From Halocaridina rubra (Eukaryota > Arthropoda > Malacostraca > Decapoda > Atyidae): 64,000 nucleotides of DNA. Shown here piece after piece: positions 45,416 to 58,439 of the stretch. The notes under the pieces were generated by a model. It was given only the letters and a program-made list of their open reading frames with translations, was not told the DNA's origin and searched no databases. The DNA is taken from positions 92,501-156,500 of the forward strand of contig JAXCGZ010007588.1 of assembly GCA_037179515.1 (NCBI GenBank), read 5' to 3'. The first letter of the stretch is position 1, and every line of letters begins with the position of its first letter. The position numbers and the translations under genes were made by a program.

Positions 45416-45747
45416 ATTACTATTATCAAGAATCTTTTCTGAATACAATTTAGTCAAGTATGGACTTTAATTCTGTTTGCGGCCAGTTTGTGGGGATTGC
45501 TGACTAACCCCGGGCACTTTAGATTGATATATCTTAATCTCATGTAAATGTACCCTGGGCGGGTTTTTTTTAATCTCCTTTTCTATATTTTTTTTTTTTG
45601 CCAGCTGTATCTCTTGCCATTGTACTTTGAGAAAGTGGCCATTTGAGGTCACGAAATTAATAAGTACTTTTTATATATATTTTTTTCGTTGTATTATGTT
45701 ATGGGCTTTTCCTACCATTTTAGACTGTATGCTAACAATTCAGTGTT

Positions 45748-45748
<1 letters not shown>
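45413..45748 (+). mobile_element. P4: Penelope-like terminal module, SINE-free
   Basis: Contains GACTAACCCCGGGCAC, CTCTTGCCATTGTACTTTGA, GTCACGAAATTAATAAGTAC and GGGCTTTTCCTACCATTTTA. These are in the same order as P5 (inverted) and as one arm of P3. It ends AACAATTCAGTGTTATA, which corresponds to the S2 target without the insertion. No protein-coding signal. Confidence 0.65.

Positions 45749-45822
<74 letters not shown>
45749..45822. repeat. (TA)n microsatellite
   Basis: TA run between P4 and T3. Confidence 0.95.
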
Positions 45823-45826
<4 letters not shown>

Positions 45827-47434
45827 GGTCCCCATTTTACATCAGGGTTCCATTCCTGCCAGCTTACTTAACCTGGATTCCGACGTAAGTCGAAAGACAC
45901 CTAAAGTTGAACCTAGTTCCTCACAAATGCTAAAAATAAATACTCTACAACAAAGAAAAATAATATGAGTTCTTATTCTAAGACATAAAAATAGTAAAAC
46001 TAAGCTTAACAGTATTGCTTTCCTTTATTTGTGTAATATAAAACATAAAAATAGTAAAAGTACCCTACAGTACAGAGCAGTATGCAGTATTATATTGCTT
46101 ACCTTTACTCTTGTGGTTGGCTTGCACACTGGAAGGGACGTTTCAAGGGGGGGGGGAAGTCAGGCTTATAAGGAGGGGCAGGTGCTGAGGAGACTGGGGC
46201 AGGTGAGTCTGGAGAGGCAAAAGAATATGCAGCAGATGATGGAGATACTAATGCAGGTAAGTCTATAGAGGCACCTGAGGTAGAGGATACAGGATTTGTT
46301 AGTGGTGGCTTTAACTTTATGAAGAATTGGTTGAGATGAGTTTGGGAGGATGCCCTTTTCTTCTCTTCCCAAATTACCTTGTAATGCCACAGGGCATTAG
46401 GGATTGCTCTGGTGACATTTGTGTACCCGGTTTTGATGGGGTCCTGAGTTTTGAGCTTTGCCAATGCTCCCTCTACTAGGGCAAAGGGTTCTTCCAATTC
46501 CCTGGGTGTGAATCTCTTGGGCTCTGGGGTTAGTATTTTCTCATCCTTTCAACCATCTGCTTCTCGAGTTGAATGAGGTCCTTGGCAGATAACTTCTATC
46601 CATGAGATTCCAGCAGGTCCTTTACATCATCAGCCTCCACGTCGAACTTGAGCTCCTTACTCAGGGCAACTATGTTCTTGGTGACAGCCTCAACTGTCTC
46701 CTCAGAGCCATGGAAGTTATTCACAAATTGAGGGTGTGCTTTCTTTCATACCCCATTCAAGTTTGTCTACTTAACTTCCTTCCAAGAATCAGCCATTTTC
46801 TTCACAGCATGAAGAATATTGTATGACTTCCAGAAGTCCTTGAGAGTCAAGTTCTTGTCCTTTTCAGTTGCCCTGGGAGTCATAACGATTGACCTTTGGA
46901 GGTAGTAGGCCTTGAATTAGGCAATGACCCCATGATCCATTGGCTGCAGCAATGCAGTGGTATTAGGTGGAAGGTAAACTACCTTGACATTAGTATGGAA
47001 GTCATCTAAATGGGGAGGGTAACAAGGGGCATTGTCTAGCACTAGGAACACCTTAAAGAGCAGATCCTTGGAGGCACAGTACCTCTCTACTTCAGGCACA
47101 AAATGGTTGCTGAAGCAGTCTTCAAATATCTGAAGGGTTATCCAAGCCTTCTTGTTGGACTTTCAGATGACTGGCAGTTGACCCTTCCAAATGCCCTTGA
47201 GTGCTCTTGGAATTTCTATCAAGTGAATCAATAAGGGTTTCAGCTTGCAGTCTCCAGCAGCATTAGCTCCCTAAAGCAAAGTCAGTCTCTCCTTGCTTAC
47301 TTTATGGCCTGATGCTGTATTCTCCTCCTTAGGAATGTATGTACGACTAGGCATACACTTCCAAAACAAGCCAGACTCATTCACAGTAAATACCTGTTTG
47401 CATGGTAACCCCCCTCCCTAATTGTTTCTGCCAT
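45823..47434 (-). mobile_element. T3: Tigger transposon, 5'-truncated by the tRNA-like array
   Basis: Terminal end GGGTTCCATTCCTGCCAGC then GGATTCCGACGTAAGTCG matches the T2 end at 20566. A minus-strand transposase pseudogene follows. The homology to T2 breaks near 47434, just after CCCTCCCTAATTGTTTCTG, where the tandem tRNA-like array begins; the N-terminal half is missing. Confidence 0.82.
46105..47400 (-). pseudogene. T3 transposase, C-terminal two-thirds, inactivated
   Basis: First catalytic block (about 47355-47395) reads VNESGLFWK: the catalytic Asp of DETG is changed to Asn. Second block (46917-47099): VFLVLDNAPCYPPHLDDFH then LPPNTTALLQPMDHGV, with its Asp kept. The C-terminal part 46105-46497 includes SSQTHLNQFFIKLK, similar to a PIP-box-like motif, and a Pro/Ser/Ala-rich tail. 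Several stops and shifts lie between the blocks. Confidence 0.8.
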
Positions 47435-48106
47435 TGGATTTCTTTTAACCTTCTGTGGTGTAGTGGTAGCGCCTTGACTTAGTAATCATAAGTCCTAGGT
47501 TCGAGTCCCGGTCGGGGTAAAGAATGATTCATGTTTTCACATATGTAATGTGCTTATCTGGTTATTTCATGGCCCGAATGAGATTGGGAATTGAATTAAA
47601 TGCTAAAATGAAGCCACAAGTGAGGTTGGGGAATCTATAATATGAACATGATGGCATTCAGTTAGAATGCGTTCATTCCCAAGTATAGCAGATATAAGCT
47701 ATAAGGTTGGATTCCTTTTAACCTTCTGTGGTGTAGTGGTAGCGCCTTGACTTAGTAATCATAAGTCCTAGGTTCGAGTCCCGGTTGGGGTAAAGAATGA
47801 TTCATGTTTTCACATATGTAATGTGCTTATCTGGTTATTTCATGGCCCGAATGAGATTGGGAATTGAATTAAATGCTAAAATGAAGCCACAAGTGAGGTT
47901 GGGGAATCTATAATATGAACATATTGGCATTCAGTTAGAATGCATTCATTCCTAAGTATAGCAGATATAAGCTATAAGGTTGGATTCCTTTAAACCTTCT
48001 GTGGTGTAGTGGTAGCGCCTTGACTTAGTAATCATAAGTCCTAGGTTCGAGTCCCGGTCGGGGTAAAGAATGATTCATGTTTTCACATATGTAATGTGCT
48101 TATCTG
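47435..48106 (+). repeat. Tandem tRNA-derived array, 273-bp unit, 2.4 copies
   Basis: TTCTGTGGTGTAGTGGTAGC begins at 47451, 47724 and 47997: exactly 273 bp twice. Each unit opens with a tRNA-like head: A box TGGTGTAGTGGTAGCGCC, anticodon-like hairpin ACTTA/TAAGT with loop GTAATCA (would read AAT), B box GGTTCGAGTCCC. The acceptor stem pairs poorly, so these are tRNA-derived rather than functional genes. The 200-bp body has TTTCATGGCCCGAATGAG and TAAATGCTAAAATGAAGCC. Units differ at only a few positions. The third is cut at GTGCTTATCTGG by (TA)n. Confidence 0.88.
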
Positions 48107-48110
48107 GATA

Positions 48111-48188
<78 letters not shown>

Positions 48189-48216
48189 ACTTATTTATTT
48201 ATTTATTTATTTTTTT
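48107..48216. repeat. (TA)n then (TTTA)n microsatellite
   Basis: TA run to 48184 followed by a short TTTA run, ending at the left arm of the Q inverted repeat. Confidence 0.93.
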
Positions 48217-49357
48217 GTAAGGAAGGAACATCAGAGGTGACTGCAAAACTTACACAAATCTTGATGGTACGCTATGCTTTAGATATCCGGGTTGAAGAGG
48301 GTAAAGAGAGAAACCTCTCCCATTAAGGCAACCATTCTTCTCCAGAAGTGTTTTCAACATAAGTTACTGGAAGACCAGGTATGCAAGCTTTCGAAGGCTA
48401 CTAGCCTTCATCGTCAGGCAGTTAACTAAACATTGATGAAAAGAACCGTTCTGGAAAATGACGATGTTTAGGAAGCTCCTAATCCAATGCTGAAAGAGTA
48501 TCATTTTTCAGATATAAGTCCTCAACAACCGGTGATTACCTAATTGTGATTACCTAATTGTGTTTACGGGAAAGAGCCCAAAGCTCGTATCTTCCCGTCT
48601 CCTGATCGGTTCCATTATATACTTAGTGATACTTATCATACCTGTCCTTAAAACTATGGATTGAGATAGCATTAACTACCTCCTCGCTTAGCGAATTCCA
48701 TTTATCAACTACTCTTACACTGAAAAAGTATTTCCTTACATCCTGCAAAGAAGTTTTCTTACGAAGCTTCAAACTATGACCTCTAGTTCTAGAGCCAGCC
48801 ATATCAAAATATCCATCCCTATCCACTCTATCATAACCATGAAGGAATTTAAAGACTGTCACCATATCCCCCCTCACTCTTCTAGCTTCGAGTAATGGTA
48901 AGTCTAATTCCCTCAGCCTCTCATCATAACTGAGATTGCGTATTTCTGGCACCAGTTTCGTGGCATGTCTTTGAACTTTTTCAAGCTTAGCTATGTGCTT
49001 TTTCAAGTGCGGATTCCAAAAGGGGGCTGTTTAAGTCTTAATGTTCCTCGGTGTCCCTCCGAAGAATGCAGTAATGTAATGTGAAGAAAGGGAATCTTTG
49101 TAGCTTCCCAAACATCGTCATTCTCCAGAACGGTTCTTTTCATTAGTGTTTATTCAACTGCCTGACGATGAAAGTTTGTAGCCTTCGAAAGCTTGCATAC
49201 CTGGTCTTCGAAGACCTTATGCTGAAGACACTTCTGGAGAAGATTTGCCACGATGGAAGATGTTTCTCTCTTTACCCTCTTCAACACGGATATCTAAAAC
49301 ATAGTGTGCCATCAAGGCTTGTATAAACTTTGCAGTCATCTCTGATGTTCCTTACAA
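48217..49357. repeat. Q: imperfect inverted repeat enclosing LINE copy A9
   Basis: The left arm (48217-48477) is the reverse complement of the right arm (49102-49357). Shared words include GGTATGCAAGCTTTCGAAGG, CATCGTCAGGCAGTT, GAAAAGAACCGTTCTGGA and GGGTAAAGAGAGAAAC. Arms are about 85% similar by eye. The spacer contains unique flanks (48478-48531, 49030-49101) and LINE fragment A9. The arm carries a hammerhead-like stem (see findings), suggesting a second Penelope-like terminal family. Confidence 0.75.
48532..49029 (-). pseudogene. A9: 5'-truncated CR1-like LINE 3' end
   Basis: About 500 bp: double AATTAGGTAATCAC tail at 48532, then the ORF2 C-terminus open from KKHIAKLEKVQRHA to KDRYDKYH (48623-49006). 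Closely similar to A8. Inserted in the Q spacer, not in a microsatellite. Confidence 0.92.
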
Positions 49358-49385
49358 CATAGCTACAGAGATTCCCTTTCTTGAC

Positions 49386-50512
<1,127 letters not shown>

Positions 50513-50583
<71 letters not shown>
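50513..50583. repeat. (TA)n microsatellite
   Basis: TA run between M3 and the RTE-like LINE. Confidence 0.95.
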
Positions 50584-50585
<2 letters not shown>

Positions 50586-52890
50586 CGAATATGTTTGTAG
50601 TTTCCCTTCGTCTTATGCAGTCTTCAGTTCCACCAATCCCTGCACAAGCAGAACTTGCGTATGCTCAGATCCTTTATATATTTGGTAGCAAAGAGAATGA
50701 TTGGTAGAGTGAAAGATGTGCATGCATTTAGGGGTGTGGCTGCTAGTATGTCTGATCATTATTTTTGGTTGAAGCAAACGCGGTAGTAGTAAGAGAGTGT
50801 AGAAATAGAGTGGGGGATGTAGAAGGGAAGTGGTGAAGGTGGAAGAGTTGAAAAAGCCAGAGAAGAGACAGGAATATCAGGACAGGTTGAAAGTGGAATA
50901 TGACAGGATGAAAGAAAGAGAAGTTGGGGAGTTAGAGGAGAAATGGGGGTTGATGACAGAAGGTTTTGTGGGACATGCAAGTGATGTGTGTGGAAAGAAG
51001 TTTGTTGGAGGTGGCATGAGAAGGGGCAGCGAGTGGTGGAATGAAGGGGTGAAAATGAAGTTGGAAGAGAAAAGGAGGGCTTTTGAGGAATGGCTGAAGT
51101 GTAAAAGTAGGGAGAAGTATTAAAGATATAGGGAGAAAAATGTGGAAACCATGAGGAAGGTAGAGTAAGAGAAGAGGTTGGCAAATGTTAGGTGGGGACA
51201 GGATTTTAGTAGGTTATATGAGGAGAATAAAAAGAAGTTTTGGAAAGAAGTGAAGAGAGTAAGGAAGGGTGGAGCGAGGATGGAAGAGACAGTGAAAAAT
51301 GTGAATGGACAGATGTTAAGAGGGAAAGATGCAAGGAAAAGATGGGCAGAATATTTTGAGTGCTTGCTGAATGTTGAGGAAGATAGAGAGGCAGCTATAG
51401 TAGCAGTGGGGGGTGTTCAAGTGCCAGTAATGGAAGATGAAAATTAGAGAAAGATTACAGGAGAAGAGGTGAAAAGGGCATTTGATGAATGAAAGCAGGT
51501 AAAGCACCTGGAATGGATGGTGTGAGAGCGGAGATGTTGAAAGAAGGGGGTGTGACTGCATTGGAATGGGTGATTGCTTGTATAGTGCCCCTATATAAAG
51601 GTAAGGGAGATGTGTATGAATTCAGTAATTTTAGGGGTATAAGTTTGTTGAGTGTGGTAGGAAAAGTGTATGGTAGGATACTGGTTAATAGGATTAGGGA
51701 TAAGACAGAAAATGTGATTGCAGAAGTGCAGAGTGGTTTTAGGAGAGGTAGAGGTCGTATAGATCAGATTGTTATAGTTAGGCACTTATGTGAGAAATAT
51801 TTAGCAAAGGGTAAGGATGAGTATTTTGCATTTTTGGATCTGGAGAAAGCATATGATAAAGTTGACAGAGAGGCAATGTGGAATGTTTTGAGGTTATATG
51901 GAATTGATGGTAGACTGTTGCAAGCAGTGGTTAGTTTGTATGAGGGCAGTAGAGCTTGTGTTAGGGTAGGGAATAAAGTGAGTCAGTGGTTTCTAGTGAG
52001 TGTGGGACTTGGCTGTTTAATTTGTATATTGATGTAGTTGTAAGAGACGTGAATGAGCGAGTGCGTGGTCGAGCTTTGAGAATGGTAGAATGGGATGATA
52101 ACGAGTGGGAGCTGAATCAGTTTCTGTTTGCAGATGATACTGTGGTTTTGGCAGATTCAGAGGAGAAGCTGTGTCAGTTAGTGTCAGAATTTGGACTGGT
52201 GTGTGAGAGAAGGAAGTTGCGAGTGAATGTGGGAAAGAGTAAGGTTATGAGGTGTAGAAGAAATGAGGATGGTGCTGGATTGAATGTTATGTTGAATGGA
52301 GAGACACTTGAGGTAGTTGATCAGTTTAAGTATTTAGGCTCGGTTATAGCTGAAAATGGTGGAGTGGGAGCAGATGTATGTCACAGAGTGAATGAAGGAT
52401 GTAAAGTGTTGGGTGCGTTGAAAGGAGTGATGAAAAATAGAGGGATGGAAATTAATGTTAAGAAAGTTTTGTATGAGAAAGTGGTTGTGCCAACTGTGAT
52501 GTATGGATCAGAGTTATAGGGGTATGAAAGTAAGTGAGAGACGGAAACTAAATGTGTTTGAGATGAAATGCCTTAAGAGTATGATTGGTGTATCTCTGTT
52601 GGATAGGGTTAGGAATGAAGAGGTGAGAGCAAGAACGGGTGTGAGAAGAGAATTGGCAGCCGAAGTAGATATTAATGTTTTGAGATGGTTTGGCCATGTG
52701 GAGAGGATGGATGATGAAAGACTGCTGAAAAAGGTGATGAATATGAGAGTTGATTTGAGAAATGCTAGAGGGAGGCCTAGGTTTGGATGGATGGATGGAG
52801 TAAGGAGAGCCCTGAATGATAGGAGGATGGATTCCTATTCCTATCAAGTGAGCGTGCTAGGAATAGGAATGGGTGGCGAGCGATTGTAAC
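50584..52890 (+). pseudogene. RTE-like LINE, endonuclease end and reverse transcriptase
   Basis: End of the EEP domain at 50716-50775 (RVKDVHAFRGVAASMSDHY). The linker is open at 50830-51123 and 51178-51447. RT 51489-52037: KAPGMDGVRAEMLKEGG, PLYKGKGDVYEFSNFRGISL, QSGFRRGRGRIDQIVIVRHL, FAFLDLEKAYDKVDRE. The usual RQGC segment is deleted (VSVGLGC, about 51990-52015). FADDTVVLADSEEKL lies at 52126-52165. The C-terminal part 52503-52889 has LRWFGHVERMDDERLLKKV and ARGRPRFGWMDGVRRAL, a hallmark of RTE-like LINEs. Strand composition is strikingly G-rich compared with A or B copies. At least five stops or shifts. Confidence 0.88.
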
Positions 52891-53146
52891 ACAGCTCTGA
52901 TGGGCATCTGCTGTTACTACGAGGCTGCATCTTACATAGGTAGCCGTGTGGTAGGGGCAGTAGGGGAGTTGGCATTATGAAGCGACACAGGTTGTGAAAG
53001 AGCTGCGAGGATGGGCTGTGGCACTCCAGCAGTGCCATCTGAACGGTCGCTAGCTCCCTCTTCATTGCCTATAGAGCAAAGTAATTCCCTTATTATTTTT
53101 TTTTATGTCGGGTACCCCCCAAATTGGGGGAAACAGCCAAGGTAAA
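52891..53146 (+). other. RTE-like LINE 3' UTR with terminal hairpin
   Basis: Short 3' UTR ending in a C-run/G-run hairpin (TACCCCCCAAATTGGGGG, 53112-53129) and AAACAGCCAAGG, then ATGATGA into (TA)n. The same signature ends the fragment at 2291-2412. Confidence 0.7.
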
Positions 53147-53640
<494 letters not shown>

Positions 53641-53660
53641 CCGTAATATAACACACTCAC

Positions 53661-54485
53661 AGAACAGTGGTAGAGAACTTCAGGAAGATCTAAATAGTCT
53701 GCATGAGTGGTCAGAAGAGTGGCTAATGAAATTCAGTACTTCAGAATGTAAGGTAATGAGAATGGGTACAAGTGCATGTAGGCCCAAGCTTGACTACTCG
53801 GTGGCAGGAGTAGAACTTCAAGAGACAGAGAATGAGAGAGATCTAGAAGTGAATACACTGGTCGATTTATCTCCAGTAATGCATATAAATGACATAGTAA
53901 GGGCAACATATACTTTCTTAGCAAATGTAAGGGTAGCCTTCAGGCACATGGACAAATGTTCAGAAATATTTATGTAAGCTATATGAGGCCAAATCTTGAA
54001 TATACAGCCTCCTTTTGGAACCACACTTGAAGAAGCACATTGCTAAGCTGGAAAAAGTTCAAAAACATGCCACGAAACTGGTGCCAGAATTACGCAATCT
54101 CAGTTATGAGGAGAATCTGAGGGAATTAGACTTACCATCATTCGAAGCTAAAATAATGTGGGATATGGTGACAGTTTTTAAATTCCTTCATGGTTATGGC
54201 AGAGTGGATTGGGATCGATATATCGATATGGCTGGCACTAGAACTGAGGTCACTGGTTGAAGATTCGTAAGATAAGGTCTTTTGAAGGATGTAAGGAAGT
54301 ACTTATTTTACTGTAAGAGTAGTTGATGATTGAAATTCGCTTGGCGAGAAGGTAGTTAATGCTAACTCAGTCCATAGTTTTAAGGACAAGTATGATAAAC
54401 ATCACTAAGTACAATAATGGAACCGACCAGGAGATGGAGAGTTATGAACATAGCGCTTTCTCCCGGAAGCACATTAAGTTAATTA
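53661..54485 (+). pseudogene. A10: old 5'-truncated CR1-like LINE
   Basis: Starts at the end of the RT (GRELQEDLNSLHEWSEEWLMK), runs through the C-terminal domain with several shifts (near 53960, 54030, 54240) and ends TTAAGTTAATTACACAC, a decayed form of the usual tail against (CA)n. More diverged than A11-A13. Confidence 0.87.
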
Positions 54486-54498
54486 CACACACACACAT

Positions 54499-55430
54499 GG
54501 GTCGGTAGGAGGGGTAGCCATTAGGAGACTTAAACAGAAAATCAAGAATTTAGAGGCAATGGTTATAAGACTTGATGAAAAAATTCGGAATATGGATGGA
54601 GAAATGAAAGAGAATGAAACACTCAGAGAGCAAATAAGATCTTTGGAGGAAGCAAATAAAGCACAAGGGCAGGAGAGAAAGGAACTAGAAAAAAGAATAA
54701 AGAAGCTGGAAGGGGAAAAGAGTCAACTAGAATCTAGAATTTCTAAACAAGAAGATAAAAACAAACAGCTGAATGACAACCTAAAGGAATTAGATGTTAG
54801 TTCACTGCTCTCTTCTGAGAGAGACGAGATTGCTCTTTGGAATGTCCAGATTAAGGAAAACAGTGAACAGTTCAGAAAGGAGTTCCAGGAGCTGAATGTG
54901 GAAAGTGATGCCATGAAAACTTCCTTTGCTGATGCACTAAAGGGGAATGTGGCAGTAAATGAGGCTGTAAAGGTGGTGGCACTGGAAAACATACAAACAG
55001 TTGACTATAAAGAGACAGTAATCGAAAAAATGAAAGACGTTGTGATGGAAAGGGCAAACCCACCCATCAAACAGGCACTTGATAAGGAGAAGACAGTGGT
55101 AATATCAGGCATAAGTGAATTCCAGAGCCAACATGGCAGGGGAGACTTGAAGAAAATAAAGCTAGGGTTGTAGACCTGATAAGAAAGCTTGGAGTAGTAT
55201 GTGGTCCTGAGGATATTGTAACATACACCAACTAGGTAAATATTCGAGGGAAGGAAAGCTGAGACCAACAAAAGTAATCTTTGAGAGAGGGGAAACATGT
55301 AGGGAAATAATGTTGAGAAAAAAAAGTCTAAAACACCTTCAAGAATTCAAAGAAGTGTTCATTAGACGATACAGAACACAGGAAGAGATGGGAAAGATAA
55401 AAAACTTGTTGCAAAGAAATAAATGAAGAA
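54499..55430 (+). pseudogene. A11 ORF1
   Basis: Open from 54499 through the coiled coil to VVISGISEFQSQHGR, where loss of one G near 55125 shifts the frame. The remaining ORF1 (LIRKLGVVCGPEDI) continues in another frame with further small deletions near 55220 and 55412. Confidence 0.85.
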
Positions 55431-55522
55431 GAGAAGAAAAATTTTCATTACAGAGTTCTTCCAGACAAAGGGGAGATAAAGAAGATAATGACAGAAGATC
55501 AGGGGATGGGGCCTCATTAAGA

Positions 55523-58344
55523 TTGTTATACACAAATGCTGATGGATTAGCTGGTAAGGCAGTAGAATTAAAAGATAGGATTCACAACAGTAAGGCAGCT
55601 ATAGTAGCAATTACAGAGACTAAGTTGAGTGAGGACATAATCAGTGACACAGTTTTTCTTAAGGGCTTCAGAATACTAAGGGTTGAAAGATCTGAGAGGA
55701 CTGGTGGAGGGATAGCACTGCTCATAAGTGAAAGGATTCAAGTCGAAGAAATAAACTTGGCTATAGAAAGTGAGTTCAAGGAATTTCTTGTTGCTCGCAT
55801 AAATACTGGGTCAGAGAGCATTATAATAACTGTTGTATACAACCCACCAAGGAACCAAAATAGGCTTGAAGTTTATGAGGAAAGTCATATAGGTACTATT
55901 GAAGTCATAAACTCAGTTGTTAACATGGCACGGGAAAAAAATGTAGGATTTTGATTATGGGAGATATTAATCATAAAGATATAGATTGGATAAATCTTGA
56001 CCCACACAGTGGTGAGGACTCATTCGGGGCAAGATTCCTAGATTGCGTACAAGGGAATTTCCTACACCAACATGTAATGGAACCAACAAGGGCCAGGGGT
56101 GGGGATGAGCCATCACTACTTGATCTAGTGTTCACAGATAATGTGTTGGATATTGAAAAAATTGAGTATGTACCACCAATTGGAAAGAGTGACCACTGTG
56201 TGTTGTTGATGGAGTATATCATTGAAGATATTCTTCCTGAGAGTAGAGGCACTGAGGACATGAGGAGGAACTATCCGAAAGGAGATTACATCCAAATGAA
56301 TGAGCTTTTTGCAGGTATTGACTGGAGAACCTTATTTTACAACAAATCTGTATAAGATATGTATGACATCTTTTGTGAGAAATATGGGAAGATAGTAGAT
56401 TGCTGCATACCTGTCACCAAAGTAGGTGTAATTCATGACAGAGAGAAATGGTTCGATAATGGGTGTAAAAGGGCTAAGGAGTGGAGAGACAAATGCTGGA
56501 AAAGGTGTAGGAGGAGAAAAAACATAAATGCCTGGCAAACCTACAAAAGAGCAAGAAATGACTACCTAAGTAAAAGGAGAGAGGCAGAGAGAGACTATGA
56601 GAGGGACATCACCAGGAAGGCTAAAGAAAATCCCAAGCTTTTCCACAGCTTTATCAGAGGAAAACTGAAGGTAAAAGAACAGGTTTTAAGGCTAAAGAGA
56701 GCGGATGGAAGCATCACTGAGACGGATGAAGAGATCTGCAGCGAATTGAACAAGGAGTTTCAGTCAGTATTTATAGTAGAAAATACCCCACCCCCTCAGA
56801 TTGCAGTGATAGAAGCTCAAGGGCCGGTATTAGAGAACATCAACCTTACAGCCACAGAGGTATGCAAAGCGCTGATGGATTTAGATGTTCATAAAGCTAC
56901 AGGTCCTGATGACATATCCCCTCATGTGCTTAAAAAATGCGCAAACTCAATATCAGTGGCACTAAGTATCATATTTAAGGAGTCACTAGAGTCAGGGGAG
57001 ATTCCAAGATGCTGGAAACAAACAAATGTGATACCTATCTTCAAAAAGGGAAGGAGGGCTACGGCTCTGAACTATAGACCAGTTTCCTTGACCAGCATAG
57101 TTTGCAAAGTTATGGAGAAACTACTAAGGAAACATATCTCTCTTCACTTGGAATCCTTCAACTTTTTGTCAGTGAGGCAACATGGCTTCAGAGAAGGTAG
57201 ATCAACAGTAACAAACTTATTAGAATTTTATGATGAGGTAAGCCAAATCTTATAGGAAAGAGAGGTCTGGGCAGATTGCATATTCCTAGACTTCCAGAAA
57301 GCGTTTGACACTGTTCCACATGGGAGACTTATTAGGAAGCTGCAATCAATGGCTAGAATAGGTGGAAATGTTTTGGAATGGATAAAAACTTACTTAGAAG
57401 GAAGGGAACAGAGGGTTAGAGTAAGACACTCAGTGTCTGAATGGAGAAGAGTTAGTAGTGGAGTTCCACAGGGTTCAGTTTTAAGGCCACTTTTGTTCCT
57501 TGTATATGTAAATGACCCACCAGAGTCTGTAAATTCATTCATGAATATGTTTGCAGATGATGCAAAGATTGTGAAGAAAGTAAAAAACGAGAACAATGGT
57601 AGAGAACTTCAGGAGGATCTAAATACTCTGCATGAGTGGCCAGAAAAGTGGCTAATGAAATTCAATACTTCAAAATGTAAGGCAATGAGAATGGGTACAA
57701 GTGCAAGAAGGCCCAAGCTTGACTACTCGGTGGCTGGAGTATAACTTCAAGAGACAGAAAATGAGAGAGATCTAGGAGTAAACATACTGGCAGATTTGTC
57801 TCCAGAAATACATATAAATGGCGTAGTAAGGGCAGCATATGCATTCTTATCAAATGTAAGGGTAGCCTTCAGGCACATGGACAAGGAAATGTTCAGAAAT
57901 ATTTATGTAACCTATGTTAGGCCAAAATTCGAATATGCAGCCCCTTTTTGGAATCCGCACTTGAAAAAGCACATAGCTAAGCTTGAAAAAGTTCAAAGAC
58001 ATGCCACGAAACTGGTGCCAGAAATACGCAATCTTGGTTATGATGAGAGGCTGAGGGAATTAGACTTGCCATCACTCGAAGCTAGAAGAGTAAGGGGGTA
58101 TATGGTGACAGTCTTTAAATTCCTTCATGGTTATGCTAGAGTGGATAGGGATCGATATTTCGATATGGCTGGCTCTAGAACTAGAGGTCATAGTTTGAAG
58201 CTTCGTAAGAAAACTTCTTTGCAGGATGTAAGGAAATACTTTTTCAGTGTAAGAGTAGTTGATAATTGGAATTCGCTAAGCGAGGAGGTAGTAAATGCTA
58301 TCTCAATCCATAGTTTTAAGGACAGGTACGATAAGTATCACTAA
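55523..58344 (+). pseudogene. A11 ORF2: endonuclease-reverse transcriptase
   Basis: EEP first part 55523-55954 (LLYTNADGLAGK, ITETKLSED) stops just after the 7-A run at 55935-55941. The -1 frame then spans 55951-58344: MGDINHKDIDW (Phe of GDFN changed to Ile), [45 protein letters not shown]. It is broken only by nonsense codons at 56353-56355 (TAA), 57253-57255 (TAG) and 57742-57744 (TAA). The last is shared with A12. Confidence 0.9.
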
Positions 58345-58439
58345 GTCTAAAATGGAACCGATCAGGAGACGGGAAGATACGAGCTTTGGGCTCTTTCCCG
58401 TAAACACAATTAGGTAATCAATTAGGTAATCACACACAC

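Larger units (their letters stand above)
54496..58432 (+). mobile_element. A11: CR1-like LINE, truncated in ORF1
   Basis: Plus-strand copy beginning inside ORF1 (GSVGGVAIRRLKQK) directly after (CA)n, with ORF2 and a double AATTAGGTAATC tail at 58410-58432 followed by CACACACA. Part of a head-to-tail series A10-A11-A12-A13. Confidence 0.92.

Noticed and set aside
47451..47523. Functional tRNA genes in the tandem array
   Set aside because: A and B boxes are good, but the acceptor stem has several mismatches and the unit continues into a 200-bp SINE-like body with no tight Pol III terminator.
50759..51184. 141-residue Pro/Ser-rich minus-strand frame
   Set aside because: It is the antisense of the G/A-rich RTE-like linker; composition explains the open frame.
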